Positions 31,115-39,607 of a stretch of 64,000 nucleotides of DNA are shown here, piece by piece (positions within the stretch are counted from its first letter, which is position 1; each line of letters begins with the position of its first letter). The stretch is taken from assembly GCA_019670725.1 (NCBI GenBank), contig AP024629.1, positions 2,480,001-2,544,000 on the forward strand, read 5' to 3'. The notes below the pieces were generated by a model. The model had not been told where the DNA came from, did not search any database, and saw nothing but the letters and a program-made list of their open reading frames with translations. This stretch comes from Alphaproteobacteria bacterium SO-S41 (lineage in GTDB: Bacteria > Pseudomonadota > Alphaproteobacteria > Micropepsales > Micropepsaceae). Both the position numbers and the translations under genes were made by a program.

Positions 31115-31465
31115 ATGGTGCTGAAAATCCGCAAAACGAAGGTGGCGGCGCCGGCCTGCCCTCTGACGGCCTGCATGGCCGTCATGAAGGGCGCGTGGAC
31201 GCCCAACATCATCTGGAGCCTGTCAGGCGGGCCGCGACGGTTCGGCGAACTGCAGCATGATATTCCGCGCGTGTCGTCCAAGGTGCTGAGCCAACGCCTG
31301 CGCGAGTTGCAGGCCCGCCGCGTGGTGCGGCGACGCGTGTTGGATACCTCGCCGCCGTCGGCGGAATATGAGCTGACCGAGCTCGGACTGGAACTCGTGC
31401 CCGCCATCCAGGCGATCGTCCGGGTCGGGGTCAAGATCGCACACCCGGAGCGCGCAGCGGCCTAA
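31115..31465 (+). CDS. HxlR-family transcriptional regulator
   Basis: 116-residue winged-helix protein. The family N-terminus ACPLTACMAVMKGAWTPNIIWSL includes the typical redox-prone Cys pair (C15, C20). The recognition helix region is VSSKVLSQRLRELQARRVV and the wing is SAEYELTELG. HxlR proteins sense electrophiles or oxidants. The divergent GST gene is the obvious target, and its operator should lie in the 207-base gap, where I could not identify it. The stop is eight bases from the convergent ABC ATPase gene. Confidence 0.88.
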   Translation: MVLKIRKTKVAAPACPLTACMAVMKGAWTPNIIWSLSGGPRRFGELQHDIPRVSSKVLSQRLRELQARRVVRRRVLDTSPPSAEYELTELGLELVPAIQAIVRVGVKIAHPERAAA

Positions 31466-31472
31466 GCGGCGT

Positions 31473-32246
31473 CTAGTGCCCCTGCAGGATCTGGCTGAGG
31501 AACTGCTTGGTACGTTCGTGCTGGGGGTTTTCGAAGAACTGTTCGGGCGGCGCTTCCTCGACGATGCGGCCGTAGTCCATGAAGATCACGCGGTCGGCGA
31601 CCTTGCGGGCGAACCCCATTTCGTGGGTCACGACCAGCATGGTCATGCCTTCGTCGGCCAGCTCGATCATGACCTCCAGCACTTCGCCGATCATTTCGGG
31701 ATCGAGGGCCGAGGTCGGCTCGTCGAAGAGCATGATCTTGGGGTCCATGGCGAGCGCGCGGGCGATGGCCACACGCTGCTGCTGGCCGCCGGAGAGCTGG
31801 CCGGGATATTTGTAGGCCTGCTCGACGATGCGGACGCGTTCCAGCAATTCGAGCGCGGTTTTCTCGGCCTCGGCCTTGGAACGCTTGCGTACCCAGATCT
31901 GCGCGAGGGTGCAGTTCTCCAACACCGTCAGGTGGGGGAAGAGATTGAACTGCTGGAAGACCATGCCGACCTCGCGGCGCACATCGTCGATGGCGCGCAG
32001 ATTCCGCGTGAGCTGGTGGCCCTCCACCATGATGCGGCCGGACTGGTGTTCCTCAAGGTGATTGATGCAGCGGATCAGCGTCGACTTGCCGGAGCCGGAG
32101 GGGCCGCAGATGACGATGCGCTCGCCCTTCGCGACCTTCAGACTTGCATCCTTCAGCACGTGAAAGCGGCCGTACCATTTGTTGACGCGGTCCATCTCGA
32201 TGGCCCACGGCGCCTCGGCCGCCAGCGGTGTCACGATCTCGCTCAT
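31473..32246 (-). CDS. aapP: Amino-acid ABC transporter ATPase
   Basis: 257-residue PAAT-family ATPase. Walker [11 protein letters not shown]-loop [16 protein letters not shown], signature [15 protein letters not shown], Walker [15 protein letters not shown] and switch His in VVTHEMGF are all intact. It is the last gene of the aapJQMP operon and overlaps aapM by four bases (ATGA). The frame is open through aapM upstream, but the protein clearly begins at ATG 32246. Confidence 0.94.
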   Translation of the reverse strand: MSEIVTPLAAEAPWAIEMDRVNKWYGRFHVLKDASLKVAKGERIVICGPSGSGKSTLIRCINHLEEHQSGRIMVEGHQLTRNLRAIDDVRREVGMVFQQFNLFPHLTVLENCTLAQIWVRKRSKAEAEKTALELLERVRIVEQAYKYPGQLSGGQQQRVAIARALAMDPKIMLFDEPTSALDPEMIGEVLEVMIELADEGMTMLVVTHEMGFARKVADRVIFMDYGRIVEEAPPEQFFENPQHERTKQFLSQILQGH

Positions 32247-33364
32247 GCCTTGCCCGTTCCGACTTTGCCGCCGCCGACGGTCCGTTCCAGATAGGCGCTG
32301 TAGCGCGACATGCCGAAGCAGAACGCGAAATAGACGAGCGCCGCGAAGAGATAGCCGGTGAACGCTGTGTTGGGCGTCGACCAAACCGGGTCCGAGTTGC
32401 CGGACTTGATGACCTGCAGCAGGTCGAAGAAACCCATGATCGAGATGAGCGAAGTGTCCTTGAAGAGGCTGATGCAGCTCGAGACGATCGAGGGCAGCGA
32501 GATCTTCAGGGCCTGCGGCATGGTGATCAGCCCCATGGTGCGCCAATAGCCAAGGCCGAGCGCCGCGGCGGCTTCGGTCTGTCCCTTGGGGATCGCCGCG
32601 AGGCCGCCGCGCACGACTTCCGCCATATAGGCCGAGCTGAACAGGGTGATCGCGACCAGCGCACGCAGGAGTTTGTCGGGGTTCCAGCCGGACGGCAGGA
32701 ACAGCGGCATCAGGTTCGAGGCCATGAAGAGGATCATGATCAGCGGCACGCCGCGCACGAACTCGATGAAGCCGATCGAGAGCCAGCGGATGATCGGGAG
32801 CTCGGAGCGGCGGCCAAGCGCCAGCAGAATGCCGATGGGCATGGAGAAGATGATGCCGGTGAGCGAGATCAGCAGCGTCAGCAGCAACCCGCCCCACTTG
32901 CTCGACGGCACGATGGACAGGCCGAACATGCCGCCGGACAGCAGGACATAGACGAGGATGGGAAAGCCGACGTACATCGCGACGCCGACCCAGAACTTGC
33001 CCGGCAGGCGCGGGATCATCAGCCAGGCGATGCCGACCGCGCCGACGATATAGACGATGTCCACGCGCCAGCGCTGCGGATCGTCATAGAAGCCGTAAAT
33101 GATCTGGCCCCAACGCGCGCCGATATAGGGCCAGCACGCGCCCTTGTCGGGGCCGAGGCAGGCCTCGCGCGTCTCGCCGCTCCACACGGCGCTGATGATG
33201 CCCCAGTCGACGATCGGCGGCACGACGACCACGACGAAGGCGACCGCCAGCAGGGTCAGCGCGATGTTGACCCAGGACGAGAACAGGTTCTCGCGCACCC
33301 ATTCCATGGCCATCGCGGCCCACGGGCGATCGGGCGGCTCGCGCTGGGGCAGCGCCTGGCTCAT
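32243..33364 (-). CDS. aapM: Amino-acid ABC transporter permease
   Basis: 373 residues. N-terminal hydrophobic segments are followed by the BPD permease core: [23 protein letters not shown]-like [13 protein letters not shown], and the EAA loop [29 protein letters not shown] (split here). Extra N-terminal segments and loops make it longer than HisM, as is typical of AapM. It pairs with AapQ to form the membrane pore for L-amino acids. One base separates it from aapQ. Confidence 0.93.
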   Translation of the reverse strand: MSQALPQREPPDRPWAAMAMEWVRENLFSSWVNIALTLLAVAFVVVVVPPIVDWGIISAVWSGETREACLGPDKGACWPYIGARWGQIIYGFYDDPQRWRVDIVYIVGAVGIAWLMIPRLPGKFWVGVAMYVGFPILVYVLLSGGMFGLSIVPSSKWGGLLLTLLISLTGIIFSMPIGILLALGRRSELPIIRWLSIGFIEFVRGVPLIMILFMASNLMPLFLPSGWNPDKLLRALVAITLFSSAYMAEVVRGGLAAIPKGQTEAAAALGLGYWRTMGLITMPQALKISLPSIVSSCISLFKDTSLISIMGFFDLLQVIKSGNSDPVWSTPNTAFTGYLFAALVYFAFCFGMSRYSAYLERTVGGGKVGTGKA

Positions 33365-33365
33365 C

Positions 33366-34559
33366 TCAGCGCTCCGTCAACTGGATACGGCGGTTGTAGA
33401 GGTTCATCACCAGCGAGGTGACGAGGCTGAGCGTCAGATAGATCAGCGCGGTGATGCCCAGGATCTCGATCTCGCGGCCCTCTTTCGCCAGCGCGGTCCC
33501 GGCGAACACCGCCACAACATCGGGATAGGCGATGGCGGTGGCGAGCGAGGAGTTCTTGGTGAGATTCAGATACTGGCTGGTCAGCGGCGGAATGATGATC
33601 CGCATCGCCTGGGGGATCACCACCAGGCGCAGGCGCTGGCCACGTGACAGGCCGAGGGCCGAGGCGGCCTCCGACTGGCCCTTGGAGACGCCCTCGATGC
33701 CGGAGCGGACGATCTCAGCGATATAGGTCGCGGTGTAGATCGTCAGCGCCAGCACCAGCGCGAACAGCTCGGGCTGCAGCGCCAGGCCGCCCTTGAAGTT
33801 GAAGCCCTTCAGTTCGGGATATTCTAGGCTGACCGGCATGCCCGCCGCAAAGAAGGCCAGCACCGGCAGACCGACCACCAGGGCAATGCCGATCAGCAGG
33901 TCCGGCGGGCGCTTGCCGGTGGCGAGCTGGCGCCTCCGGGCCCAGCGCGTGGTGGCGATGGCGCCGATGATCGCGGCGATGAAGGCGACCAGGACCATCC
34001 AGGCGGTTTCCCCCCAGTGCAGCTTGGGGATGAAGAGGCCGCGATTGGTGAGGAAGAGCCAGTCGCCAAGCGAGACAGCCTGTTTGGCGACGGGGAGCGT
34101 GGGGATGAGGGCGAGATAGAAAAACAGGATCCACAGCAGCAGCGGCACGTTGCGGACGAACTCGACATAGGCCGTCGCCAGCCGCGAGACGATCCAGTTC
34201 GGCGACAACCGGGCGATACCGACGACGAAGCCCAGCACTGTCGCGAGCACGATGCCCAGCGCCGCAACCAGCAGCGTGTTCAGCAGCCCGACGATCAGGA
34301 CGTCCAGATAGGTGCCGGCGCGGTCATAGTCGATCAGCTTGAAACTGATCTCGAAGCCAGCGGTGTTGCCCAGGAAGCTGAAGCCGAAATTCTTCAGCTC
34401 GCCCCACGCATTCGACCCCATCCAGACGACGACGCCGACAACCGCCGCCAATACCACGAACTGGAAGACAAGCCCGCGCCAGCGGCCGTGTTCCCACGGC
34501 CACGGACGCGGCGGCAGAGACGGCGGCAGTACGGCGGCGACGTCGTCCTGCCCGCTCAC
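33366..34559 (-). CDS. aapQ: Amino-acid ABC transporter permease
   Basis: 397 residues, GTG start with GGGGGG about ten bases upstream. It has a first membrane span (FQFVVLAAVVGVVVWM), the permease core with VEFVRNVPLLLWI, and the EAA loop IAEIVRSGIEGVSKGQSEAA. The long central insertion with extra hydrophobic stretches is characteristic of AapQ. The upstream open frame overlaps the end of aapJ and is not used. It lies 34 bases after aapJ. Confidence 0.92.
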   Translation of the reverse strand: MSGQDDVAAVLPPSLPPRPWPWEHGRWRGLVFQFVVLAAVVGVVVWMGSNAWGELKNFGFSFLGNTAGFEISFKLIDYDRAGTYLDVLIVGLLNTLLVAALGIVLATVLGFVVGIARLSPNWIVSRLATAYVEFVRNVPLLLWILFFYLALIPTLPVAKQAVSLGDWLFLTNRGLFIPKLHWGETAWMVLVAFIAAIIGAIATTRWARRRQLATGKRPPDLLIGIALVVGLPVLAFFAAGMPVSLEYPELKGFNFKGGLALQPELFALVLALTIYTATYIAEIVRSGIEGVSKGQSEAASALGLSRGQRLRLVVIPQAMRIIIPPLTSQYLNLTKNSSLATAIAYPDVVAVFAGTALAKEGREIEILGITALIYLTLSLVTSLVMNLYNRRIQLTER

Positions 34560-34593
34560 GATGCTATGCCCCCCGGCACCTCCGCGCTTTCCC

Positions 34594-35613
34594 CTAGTGG
34601 ATCGGCGGGGCGTATTGCAGGCCGCCCTGGTTCCACAGCGCGTTCTTGCCGCGCGGGATCTTGAGCTGCGAGCCCATGCCGACATTGCGCTCGAAGATCT
34701 CGCCGTAATTGCCGACCTTGCGGATGACGCGCACCGCCCAGTCATTGGTGAGGCCGATCTGCGTGCCGAAATCGCCCTCGACGCCCAGCAGGCGGCGGAT
34801 TTCGGGGCTGGGGCTCTTCAGCATCTCGTCGACGTTCTGCGACGTGACGCCCATCTCCTCGGCATTGACCATCGCGTAGAAGGTCCAGCGCACCAGATCT
34901 TCCCAGGCGTCGTCGCCCTGGCGCACGGCCGGCCCGAGCGGCTCCTTGGAGATGATCTCCGGCAGGATGGTGTGCGCGTTGGCGTCGGCGAGTTCCAGCT
35001 TGGCGGCAAAGAGGCCGGACTGGTCGGTCGTGTAGGTGTCGCAGCGGCCGCTGTCATAGGCCGATAGCGCCTCGGATTCCTTCTCGAAGGCGAGGATCTG
35101 ATAGGTCATGCCGTGCGCGCCGAAATAGTCGGCGACGTTCAGCTCGGTCGTCGTGCCGGTCTGAGTGCACACCGTTGCGCCGTTCAGGTCGTTGACGCTG
35201 GCGACGCCGCTGTCGGTTTTCACGATGAAGCCCTGGCCGTCGTAATAGGTGACGCCCGTGAACTCCATGCCGAGGCCGGCATCGCGCTGCATGGTGATGG
35301 TAGTGTTGCGCGACAGGATGTCGAACTCGCCCTTGGTGAGCGCGGTGAAGCGCTCCTTGGCGGTCGTCGAGGTGTAGCGGACGGCATTCGGATCATCGAA
35401 GATCGCGGCGGCGACGGCGCGGCAGACATCGACATCGATGCCGCTCCAGTTGCCCTGCGAGTCCGGGTTGGAGAAGCCGGTGAGGCCGTCGCTGACGCCG
35501 CATTTCAGGTAACCGCGGGCCTTCACCTCTTTCAGCGTCGCGCTTTCGGCGGCGGCTACCCCCCCAAGGGCGGCGGCGGCGGTCAGCGTGACGGCAATGA
35601 TCGCTGTTTTCAT
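34594..35613 (-). CDS. aapJ: Amino-acid ABC transporter periplasmic binding protein
   Basis: 339 residues with a signal peptide (1-22, cleavage AAA-ES). The family-3 solute-binding core has GYLKCGVSDGLTGFSNPD, SGIDVDVCRAVAAAIF, the hallmark FDILSRNTTITMQRD and the late GNYGEIFERNVG. AapJ binds a broad range of L-amino acids in rhizobia. It is first in the operon, divergent from the cystathionine-lyase gene over 118 bases, where the operon promoter should be. I did not identify an NtrC site there. Confidence 0.94.
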   Translation of the reverse strand: MKTAIIAVTLTAAAALGGVAAAESATLKEVKARGYLKCGVSDGLTGFSNPDSQGNWSGIDVDVCRAVAAAIFDDPNAVRYTSTTAKERFTALTKGEFDILSRNTTITMQRDAGLGMEFTGVTYYDGQGFIVKTDSGVASVNDLNGATVCTQTGTTTELNVADYFGAHGMTYQILAFEKESEALSAYDSGRCDTYTTDQSGLFAAKLELADANAHTILPEIISKEPLGPAVRQGDDAWEDLVRWTFYAMVNAEEMGVTSQNVDEMLKSPSPEIRRLLGVEGDFGTQIGLTNDWAVRVIRKVGNYGEIFERNVGMGSQLKIPRGKNALWNQGGLQYAPPIH

Positions 35614-35731
35614 GGAGAACCATCCTGTCTCGAAAAAACGCGCCAGCCGGGTTCCTCCCCCTGACATGGTGCGCTGCACACCCCTATGCTCACCGAAACG
35701 AAGCGCGGCGCAAGAGGCGAGCAGCGGCCCG

Positions 35732-36883
35732 ATGAAAGACAGAACCCGGCTCATCCATTCCGGCCGCCACCCCGCGGACCATGCCGGGGCGGTCAATATT
35801 CCCGTCTACCGGGCCTCGACGCTCATTCAACCGACGGTAGAGCGGCTCGAAAACACCCCTACACCCTTCGGCTATGGCCGCCGGGGCACGCCGACCACGC
35901 GCGGTCTGGAGGAATCGGTCTGCGCGCTGGAGGGCGGCGCGCGGACCATGCTGACCCCGTCCGGGCTTTCGGCCTGTACGGCGGCGCTGATGGCGGTACT
36001 GGGCGCGGGCGATCATCTGCTGATGGTCGATACGGTCTACGGCCCCACGCGCGCGTTTTGTCGCGGGCCGCTGAAGCGGTTCGGGGTGGAGACGACGTTC
36101 TACACTTCGACAATCACGGCGGCCGATCTTGAGGTTCTGATCCGCCCGAACACCAAGGCGATCTTCCTGGAGTCGCCGGGGTCCGGCACGTTCGAGGTGC
36201 AGGACGTCCCTGCCCTCGCCGCCACGGCCAAGGCGCACGGCATTGCGGTACTCGTAGACAATACCTGGGCGACGCCGCTGCTCTTCAAGCCGCTGACCCA
36301 TGGCGCCGATCTCAGCATTGTCGCGGCGACGAAGTATCTCGTCGGTCATGCCGATGTGCTGATCGGTACGATCACCGCGAACGAGGCGACCGCCGACAAG
36401 CTCAACGACTTCCACGGCAAGTTCGGCCTGACGACATCGGGCGACGATGCCTATCTGACCCAGCGCGGGATGCGCACGCTCGGTGTGCGCCTTGCCCAGC
36501 ATCAGACGACGGCGCTGAAGCTCGCCCGCTGGTTTCAGGCGCGGCCGGAGGTGGAGCGCGTGCTCTACCCCGCGCTCGAAACTGATCCCGGTCATGCGAT
36601 CTGGAAGCGCGACTTCGCGGGGGCCAGCGGCCTCTTCGGCGTCGAGCTGAAGCCGGCTTCCAAGACGGCCGTGCCGGCGATGCTGGACGGCTATGAGCTC
36701 TTCGCGATGGGTTGGTCGTGGGGTGGCTATGAGAGCCTCGCGGTCACCACCAAGATCGACCGCAGCGCCCCCGGCTATCGCCCCGCAGGCACCCTGCTCC
36801 GCTTCCATGCGGGTCTCGAAGACCCCGACGACCTGATCGCCGATCTCGCGGCCGGCTTCGAGCGCTTCAACGCGGCCGGTTGA
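35732..36883 (+). CDS. metC: Cystathionine beta-lyase (Cys/Met metabolism PLP enzyme)
   Basis: 383 residues. PLP-dependent gamma-family enzyme with YGRRGTPT (48-55), the cofactor-stacking PSGLSA (76-81), EVQDVPALAATAKAHG, DNTWATPLLFKPLTHGAD and Schiff-base K201 in SIVAATKYLVGHAD. WSWGGYESL near the C-terminus is a lyase-type marker. It would cleave cystathionine to homocysteine, pyruvate and ammonia. Some MetC act mainly as cysteine desulfhydrases. Confidence 0.88.
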   Translation: MKDRTRLIHSGRHPADHAGAVNIPVYRASTLIQPTVERLENTPTPFGYGRRGTPTTRGLEESVCALEGGARTMLTPSGLSACTAALMAVLGAGDHLLMVDTVYGPTRAFCRGPLKRFGVETTFYTSTITAADLEVLIRPNTKAIFLESPGSGTFEVQDVPALAATAKAHGIAVLVDNTWATPLLFKPLTHGADLSIVAATKYLVGHADVLIGTITANEATADKLNDFHGKFGLTTSGDDAYLTQRGMRTLGVRLAQHQTTALKLARWFQARPEVERVLYPALETDPGHAIWKRDFAGASGLFGVELKPASKTAVPAMLDGYELFAMGWSWGGYESLAVTTKIDRSAPGYRPAGTLLRFHAGLEDPDDLIADLAAGFERFNAAG

Positions 36884-36946
36884 TCCGGGCTGGACGCAGC
36901 GCGTTCCAGCCCCGACACTCCGCGTAACAAGAAATTGGAAGCGCCG

Positions 36947-38470
36947 ATGGCCTACGAGAAGCAGTTGGAAGACCTCGCCGCGCGCGAGGCCAAGGCCCGC
37001 GCCATGGGGTCGCCCAAGCGCCTCGCCGAGCGCAAGGCCGCCGGCATCCTCAATGCCCGCGAACGCGCCGCGCTGCTGTTCGACCCCGGCACGCTCGATG
37101 AGGTCGGCCTGCTCGCCCAGTCCACGCGTCCCGACATGCACGGCAAGACGCCCGCCGACGGCGTCGTCTCGGGCTTCGGCAGGATCGGCGGGCGGCTGGC
37201 GGGCGCGAATGTCGCTGATTTCACCACCTATGGCTCCTCATCGGCCGAGGTGCACGGCAAGAAGCAGGGCTATGTTCGCCTCGCCTGCGAGAAGAACGGC
37301 CTGCCGCTGATCTATCTCAACGAATGCGCGGGTGGGCGCATTCCCGACATCATGGGCGCCGCCGGGATCGGCCGCGCCGGTGAAGGCGGGCGCTATACGC
37401 GCCGCCGCAGCTCGCCCGTCCTTGCCGCCTGTCTCGGTCTCACCTATGGCGGCGGTGCCTTCGCCTGCATCAATTCCGATCTCGTCGTGATGCGCAAAGG
37501 CGCGGTGCTGGCGGTCTCTAGCCAGATGACGACTTCCGTCGCGATCGGCGAGGAGTCAGACCCACAGAATCTCGGCGGCTGGCGGCTGCACACCGAAACC
37601 ACCGGCTATGTCGACGCCGCCGTCGACACCGACGAGGAAGCCATCGCCTGGATCAAACGGGCGCTCGGCTATCTCCCCGATCACGCCAATGCGCTGACTG
37701 CGCCTGCCCCGTTCGACGATGAGGCGCGCTCCGACGCGCTGCTCGACATCGTGCCGGAGTCGCGGGCCAAGACCTACGACATGCGCAAGGCGATCGCCGC
37801 GATCGCCGATGCCGGAAGCGTCCTGCCGGTGAAGGATCGCTACGCCAAAGTGGCGGTCACCGCGCTCGCTCGCATCAAGGGCCGCGCGGTCGGCATCATC
37901 GCGACCAATCCGATGTTCAAGGGCGGCGCCCTCGACCCTGACTCCTGCGGCAAGATCGCGAGCTTCATCGTGCTCTGCGACAGCTTCAACCTGCCGATCG
38001 TCTTCCTCGCGGATACGCCGGGCTTCTTGGTCGGGCTCGAAAGCGAGAAGCGCGGGCTGCCCGGCAAGATCATGAACTTCATGGCGGCGCTGGAGCTCTC
38101 GACCGTGCCGAAGATCGCGCTGGTCCTGCGCAAGAGCTTCGGCCAAGCCTATCTCAACATGGGCGCGGGGCGCTCCGACGCGACTGCCGTGTGGGCGGGT
38201 TCAGAGATCAGCTTCATGGACCCGGCGGTCGCGGTGAACATCGTCTATGCCGTGAAGAAGGACGACGACCCTGCCCGCTTCGAAGAGCTGGTGAAGGCGG
38301 TCTCGAAGGACACGTCCGCCTACGACCTCGCCGCGCCCTTCATGGCACAGGCGGTGATCGACCCGCGAGACACGCGCGCCTATCTGGCGAACCAGCTCGA
38401 CATTTTCAGCCGGCGGCTGACCGGCGGTATCGGCGAACACCGCCTGGCCGACTGGCCGCCCGCGATCTGA
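36947..38470 (+). CDS. Acyl-CoA carboxylase carboxyltransferase subunit (PccB-like)
   Basis: 507-residue carboxyltransferase with N- and C-terminal crotonase-like halves. The N-half has GKTPADGVVSGFGRI and ECAGGRIPD; the C-half has KDRYAKVAVTALARIKGR, LADTPGFLVGLESEKRG and FGQAYLNMGAGRSDA. It would move a carboxyl group from carboxybiotin to an acyl-CoA. A separate biotin carrier gene follows 143 bases later. No biotin carboxylase is present in the window, so that subunit must be elsewhere. The substrate (propionyl-, methylcrotonyl- or another CoA) is undecided. Confidence 0.87.
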   Translation: MAYEKQLEDLAAREAKARAMGSPKRLAERKAAGILNARERAALLFDPGTLDEVGLLAQSTRPDMHGKTPADGVVSGFGRIGGRLAGANVADFTTYGSSSAEVHGKKQGYVRLACEKNGLPLIYLNECAGGRIPDIMGAAGIGRAGEGGRYTRRRSSPVLAACLGLTYGGGAFACINSDLVVMRKGAVLAVSSQMTTSVAIGEESDPQNLGGWRLHTETTGYVDAAVDTDEEAIAWIKRALGYLPDHANALTAPAPFDDEARSDALLDIVPESRAKTYDMRKAIAAIADAGSVLPVKDRYAKVAVTALARIKGRAVGIIATNPMFKGGALDPDSCGKIASFIVLCDSFNLPIVFLADTPGFLVGLESEKRGLPGKIMNFMAALELSTVPKIALVLRKSFGQAYLNMGAGRSDATAVWAGSEISFMDPAVAVNIVYAVKKDDDPARFEELVKAVSKDTSAYDLAAPFMAQAVIDPRDTRAYLANQLDIFSRRLTGGIGEHRLADWPPAI

Positions 38471-38503
38471 CGATGCGCGTTGTGCCCAGATGTTCACTCA
38501 ATC

Positions 38504-38576
38504 TGTCATGCCCGCGAAGGCGGGCATCCAAAACCACGTTCTAAGCCATGGATGCCCGCCTTCGCGGGCATGACAG
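38504..38576. repeat. Palindromic repeat, same family as 18810-18874
   Basis: Arms 38504-38530 and 38549-38575 are perfect complements and identical in sequence to the arms at 18810. The spacer (18 bases) is unrelated. Each arm carries the ATGCCCGC-GAAG-GCGGGCAT hairpin. It lies inside the carboxyltransferase/biotin-carrier gap. Confidence 0.9.
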
Positions 38577-38613
38577 CCTATGTAAAACGAAAAATACTGA
38601 AGAGGGTTCGAGG

Positions 38614-38835
38614 ATGAAGCGCACGAAGGTTCCGAGCGAGATCACCGGCAAGGTCTGGAAGATCGAAGCCAAGCCCGGCGACAAGGTCGCCGAGGATGAG
38701 CCGATCATCATCCTGGAGAGCATGAAGATGGAGATCCCGGTCTCGGCACCGGTGGACTGCACCGTGGTCGAAATCCTGGTCGCCGAGGGCGACACGGTCG
38801 CCGAGGGTCAGACGGTCGCGATCATCGAGAGCTGA
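38614..38835 (+). CDS. Biotin carboxyl carrier protein (biotinyl domain)
   Basis: 73 residues, a stand-alone biotinyl/lipoyl domain. The lysine in ESMKMEIPV is the biotinylation site; the EAMKM/ESMKM form indicates biotin rather than lipoate. GCVWKIEAKPGD-type first half (GKVWKIEAKPGDKVAED) and GDTVAEGQTVAII complete the barrel. The frame is open back into the palindromic repeat, but ATG 38614 has GAGG and starts the fold. It presumably serves the carboxyltransferase upstream. Confidence 0.88.
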   Translation: MKRTKVPSEITGKVWKIEAKPGDKVAEDEPIIILESMKMEIPVSAPVDCTVVEILVAEGDTVAEGQTVAIIES

Positions 38836-38853
38836 TCGCACTTCTCGCCCTCA

Positions 38854-38937
38854 TGTCATGATCCGCGGGGGCGGACCATCCACGGCTTTGCCGACCTACA
38901 GTTAGTCGTGGATGGTCTGCCTTCGCAGACCATGACA
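38854..38937. repeat. Palindromic repeat, diverged copy with compensatory changes
   Basis: Arms of 31 bases (38854-38884 and 38907-38937) share TGTCATG ends and CCATCCACG inner parts. Between them the inner hairpins are TCCGC-GGGG-GCGGA in the left arm and TCTGC-GAAG-GCAGA in the right arm: different bases, same pairing. It lies 19 bases after the biotin-carrier gene. Confidence 0.8.
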
Positions 38938-38956
38938 GCGGGGAGAGCGGTCGGCT

Positions 38957-39367
38957 CTATCCCACGCTGAACGTAATGGGCTGCGCACCGTCCCACAGCG
39001 TCTTGCGGCCGAACTCGGCGAGCAGGTGTTTGTCGCTCGTGATGGTCATGAAGTGGTTGCCGGCGAGCTGGCCCATCTTGCTGGCGAAGCGCACGGCGCC
39101 GTAGCCGATCAGCAGCTCGGTCTCGCTGAAGCCGCCCGGGTAGAACAGCACGTCGCCCGGCGCGGGAAAGCTGGTGGCGTTCTCGTAGGCCAGCCCGAAA
39201 TCCTTCTCACCGAAGGGAATCCAGCAGGCCTCGCCGCTCCAGCGCACATGGATGATGCGGTCGGTCAGCGGCAGCGCCGCGAGGAAAATGGCGCAGGTCT
39301 TGGGGGCTTCCGCCGTCAGCAACAGGGCGTCGAACGCATATGCGCCGCTGGTGATCTTGATCTGCAT
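38957..39367 (-). CDS. DUF3830 family protein (cyclophilin-like fold)
   Basis: 136 residues, cytosolic. The central sequence IHVRWSGEACWIPFGEKDFGL and YPGGFSETELLIGYG are the hallmarks of DUF3830, predicted to adopt a cyclophilin-like barrel. No activity is known. A tiny membrane-protein frame lies 24 bases upstream on the same strand, and the flavoenzyme gene lies beyond it. Confidence 0.75.
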   Translation of the reverse strand: MQIKITSGAYAFDALLLTAEAPKTCAIFLAALPLTDRIIHVRWSGEACWIPFGEKDFGLAYENATSFPAPGDVLFYPGGFSETELLIGYGAVRFASKMGQLAGNHFMTITSDKHLLAEFGRKTLWDGAQPITFSVG

Positions 39368-39391
39368 CGGTGATCCCGCGTCATTCGCCGC

Positions 39392-39571
39392 TTACCACTC
39401 GCGGCGGCCCATCGCGTTCCAGGGAATTGAGGCGAAGCCGAGCGCGGCGATGAGGCCTGTGCCGAGGCCGATGGCCAGCCCGTCGATCGTGTCGAGACCT
39501 TGAGCGACTTGAGAGAGCCAACCGCCAAAGGCCAGACCGGAGACGGCACCGAAGACGAGCCACGCTTTCAT
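39392..39571 (-). CDS. Possible 59-residue small membrane protein
   Basis: ATG 39571 to TAA 39392, encoding MKAWLVFGAVSGLAFGG... and ending NAMGRREW. It has two hydrophobic stretches (about 3-18 and 31-48) joined by a polar loop, giving a helical hairpin. It fills the gap between two same-strand genes and has no good Shine-Dalgarno. The upstream bases contain TTAA-N6-TTAAC, one base short of CtrA spacing. No family recognised. Confidence 0.45.
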   Translation of the reverse strand: MKAWLVFGAVSGLAFGGWLSQVAQGLDTIDGLAIGLGTGLIAALGFASIPWNAMGRREW

Positions 39572-39607
39572 AGGGTTAAGATAGCTTAAGATCCGGCGGC
39601 GCGAAAA

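Noticed and set aside
32247-32897. Long N-terminal extension of aapP
   Set aside because: The frame stays open through aapM, but the ABC ATPase begins at ATG 32246, which overlaps aapM in the usual ATGA way.
36887-36912. Hairpin GGGCTGGA...TCCAGCCC after the cystathionine-lyase gene
   Set aside because: The stem is real (8 bp) but no T-run follows and the next gene is close, so calling it a terminator is not justified.
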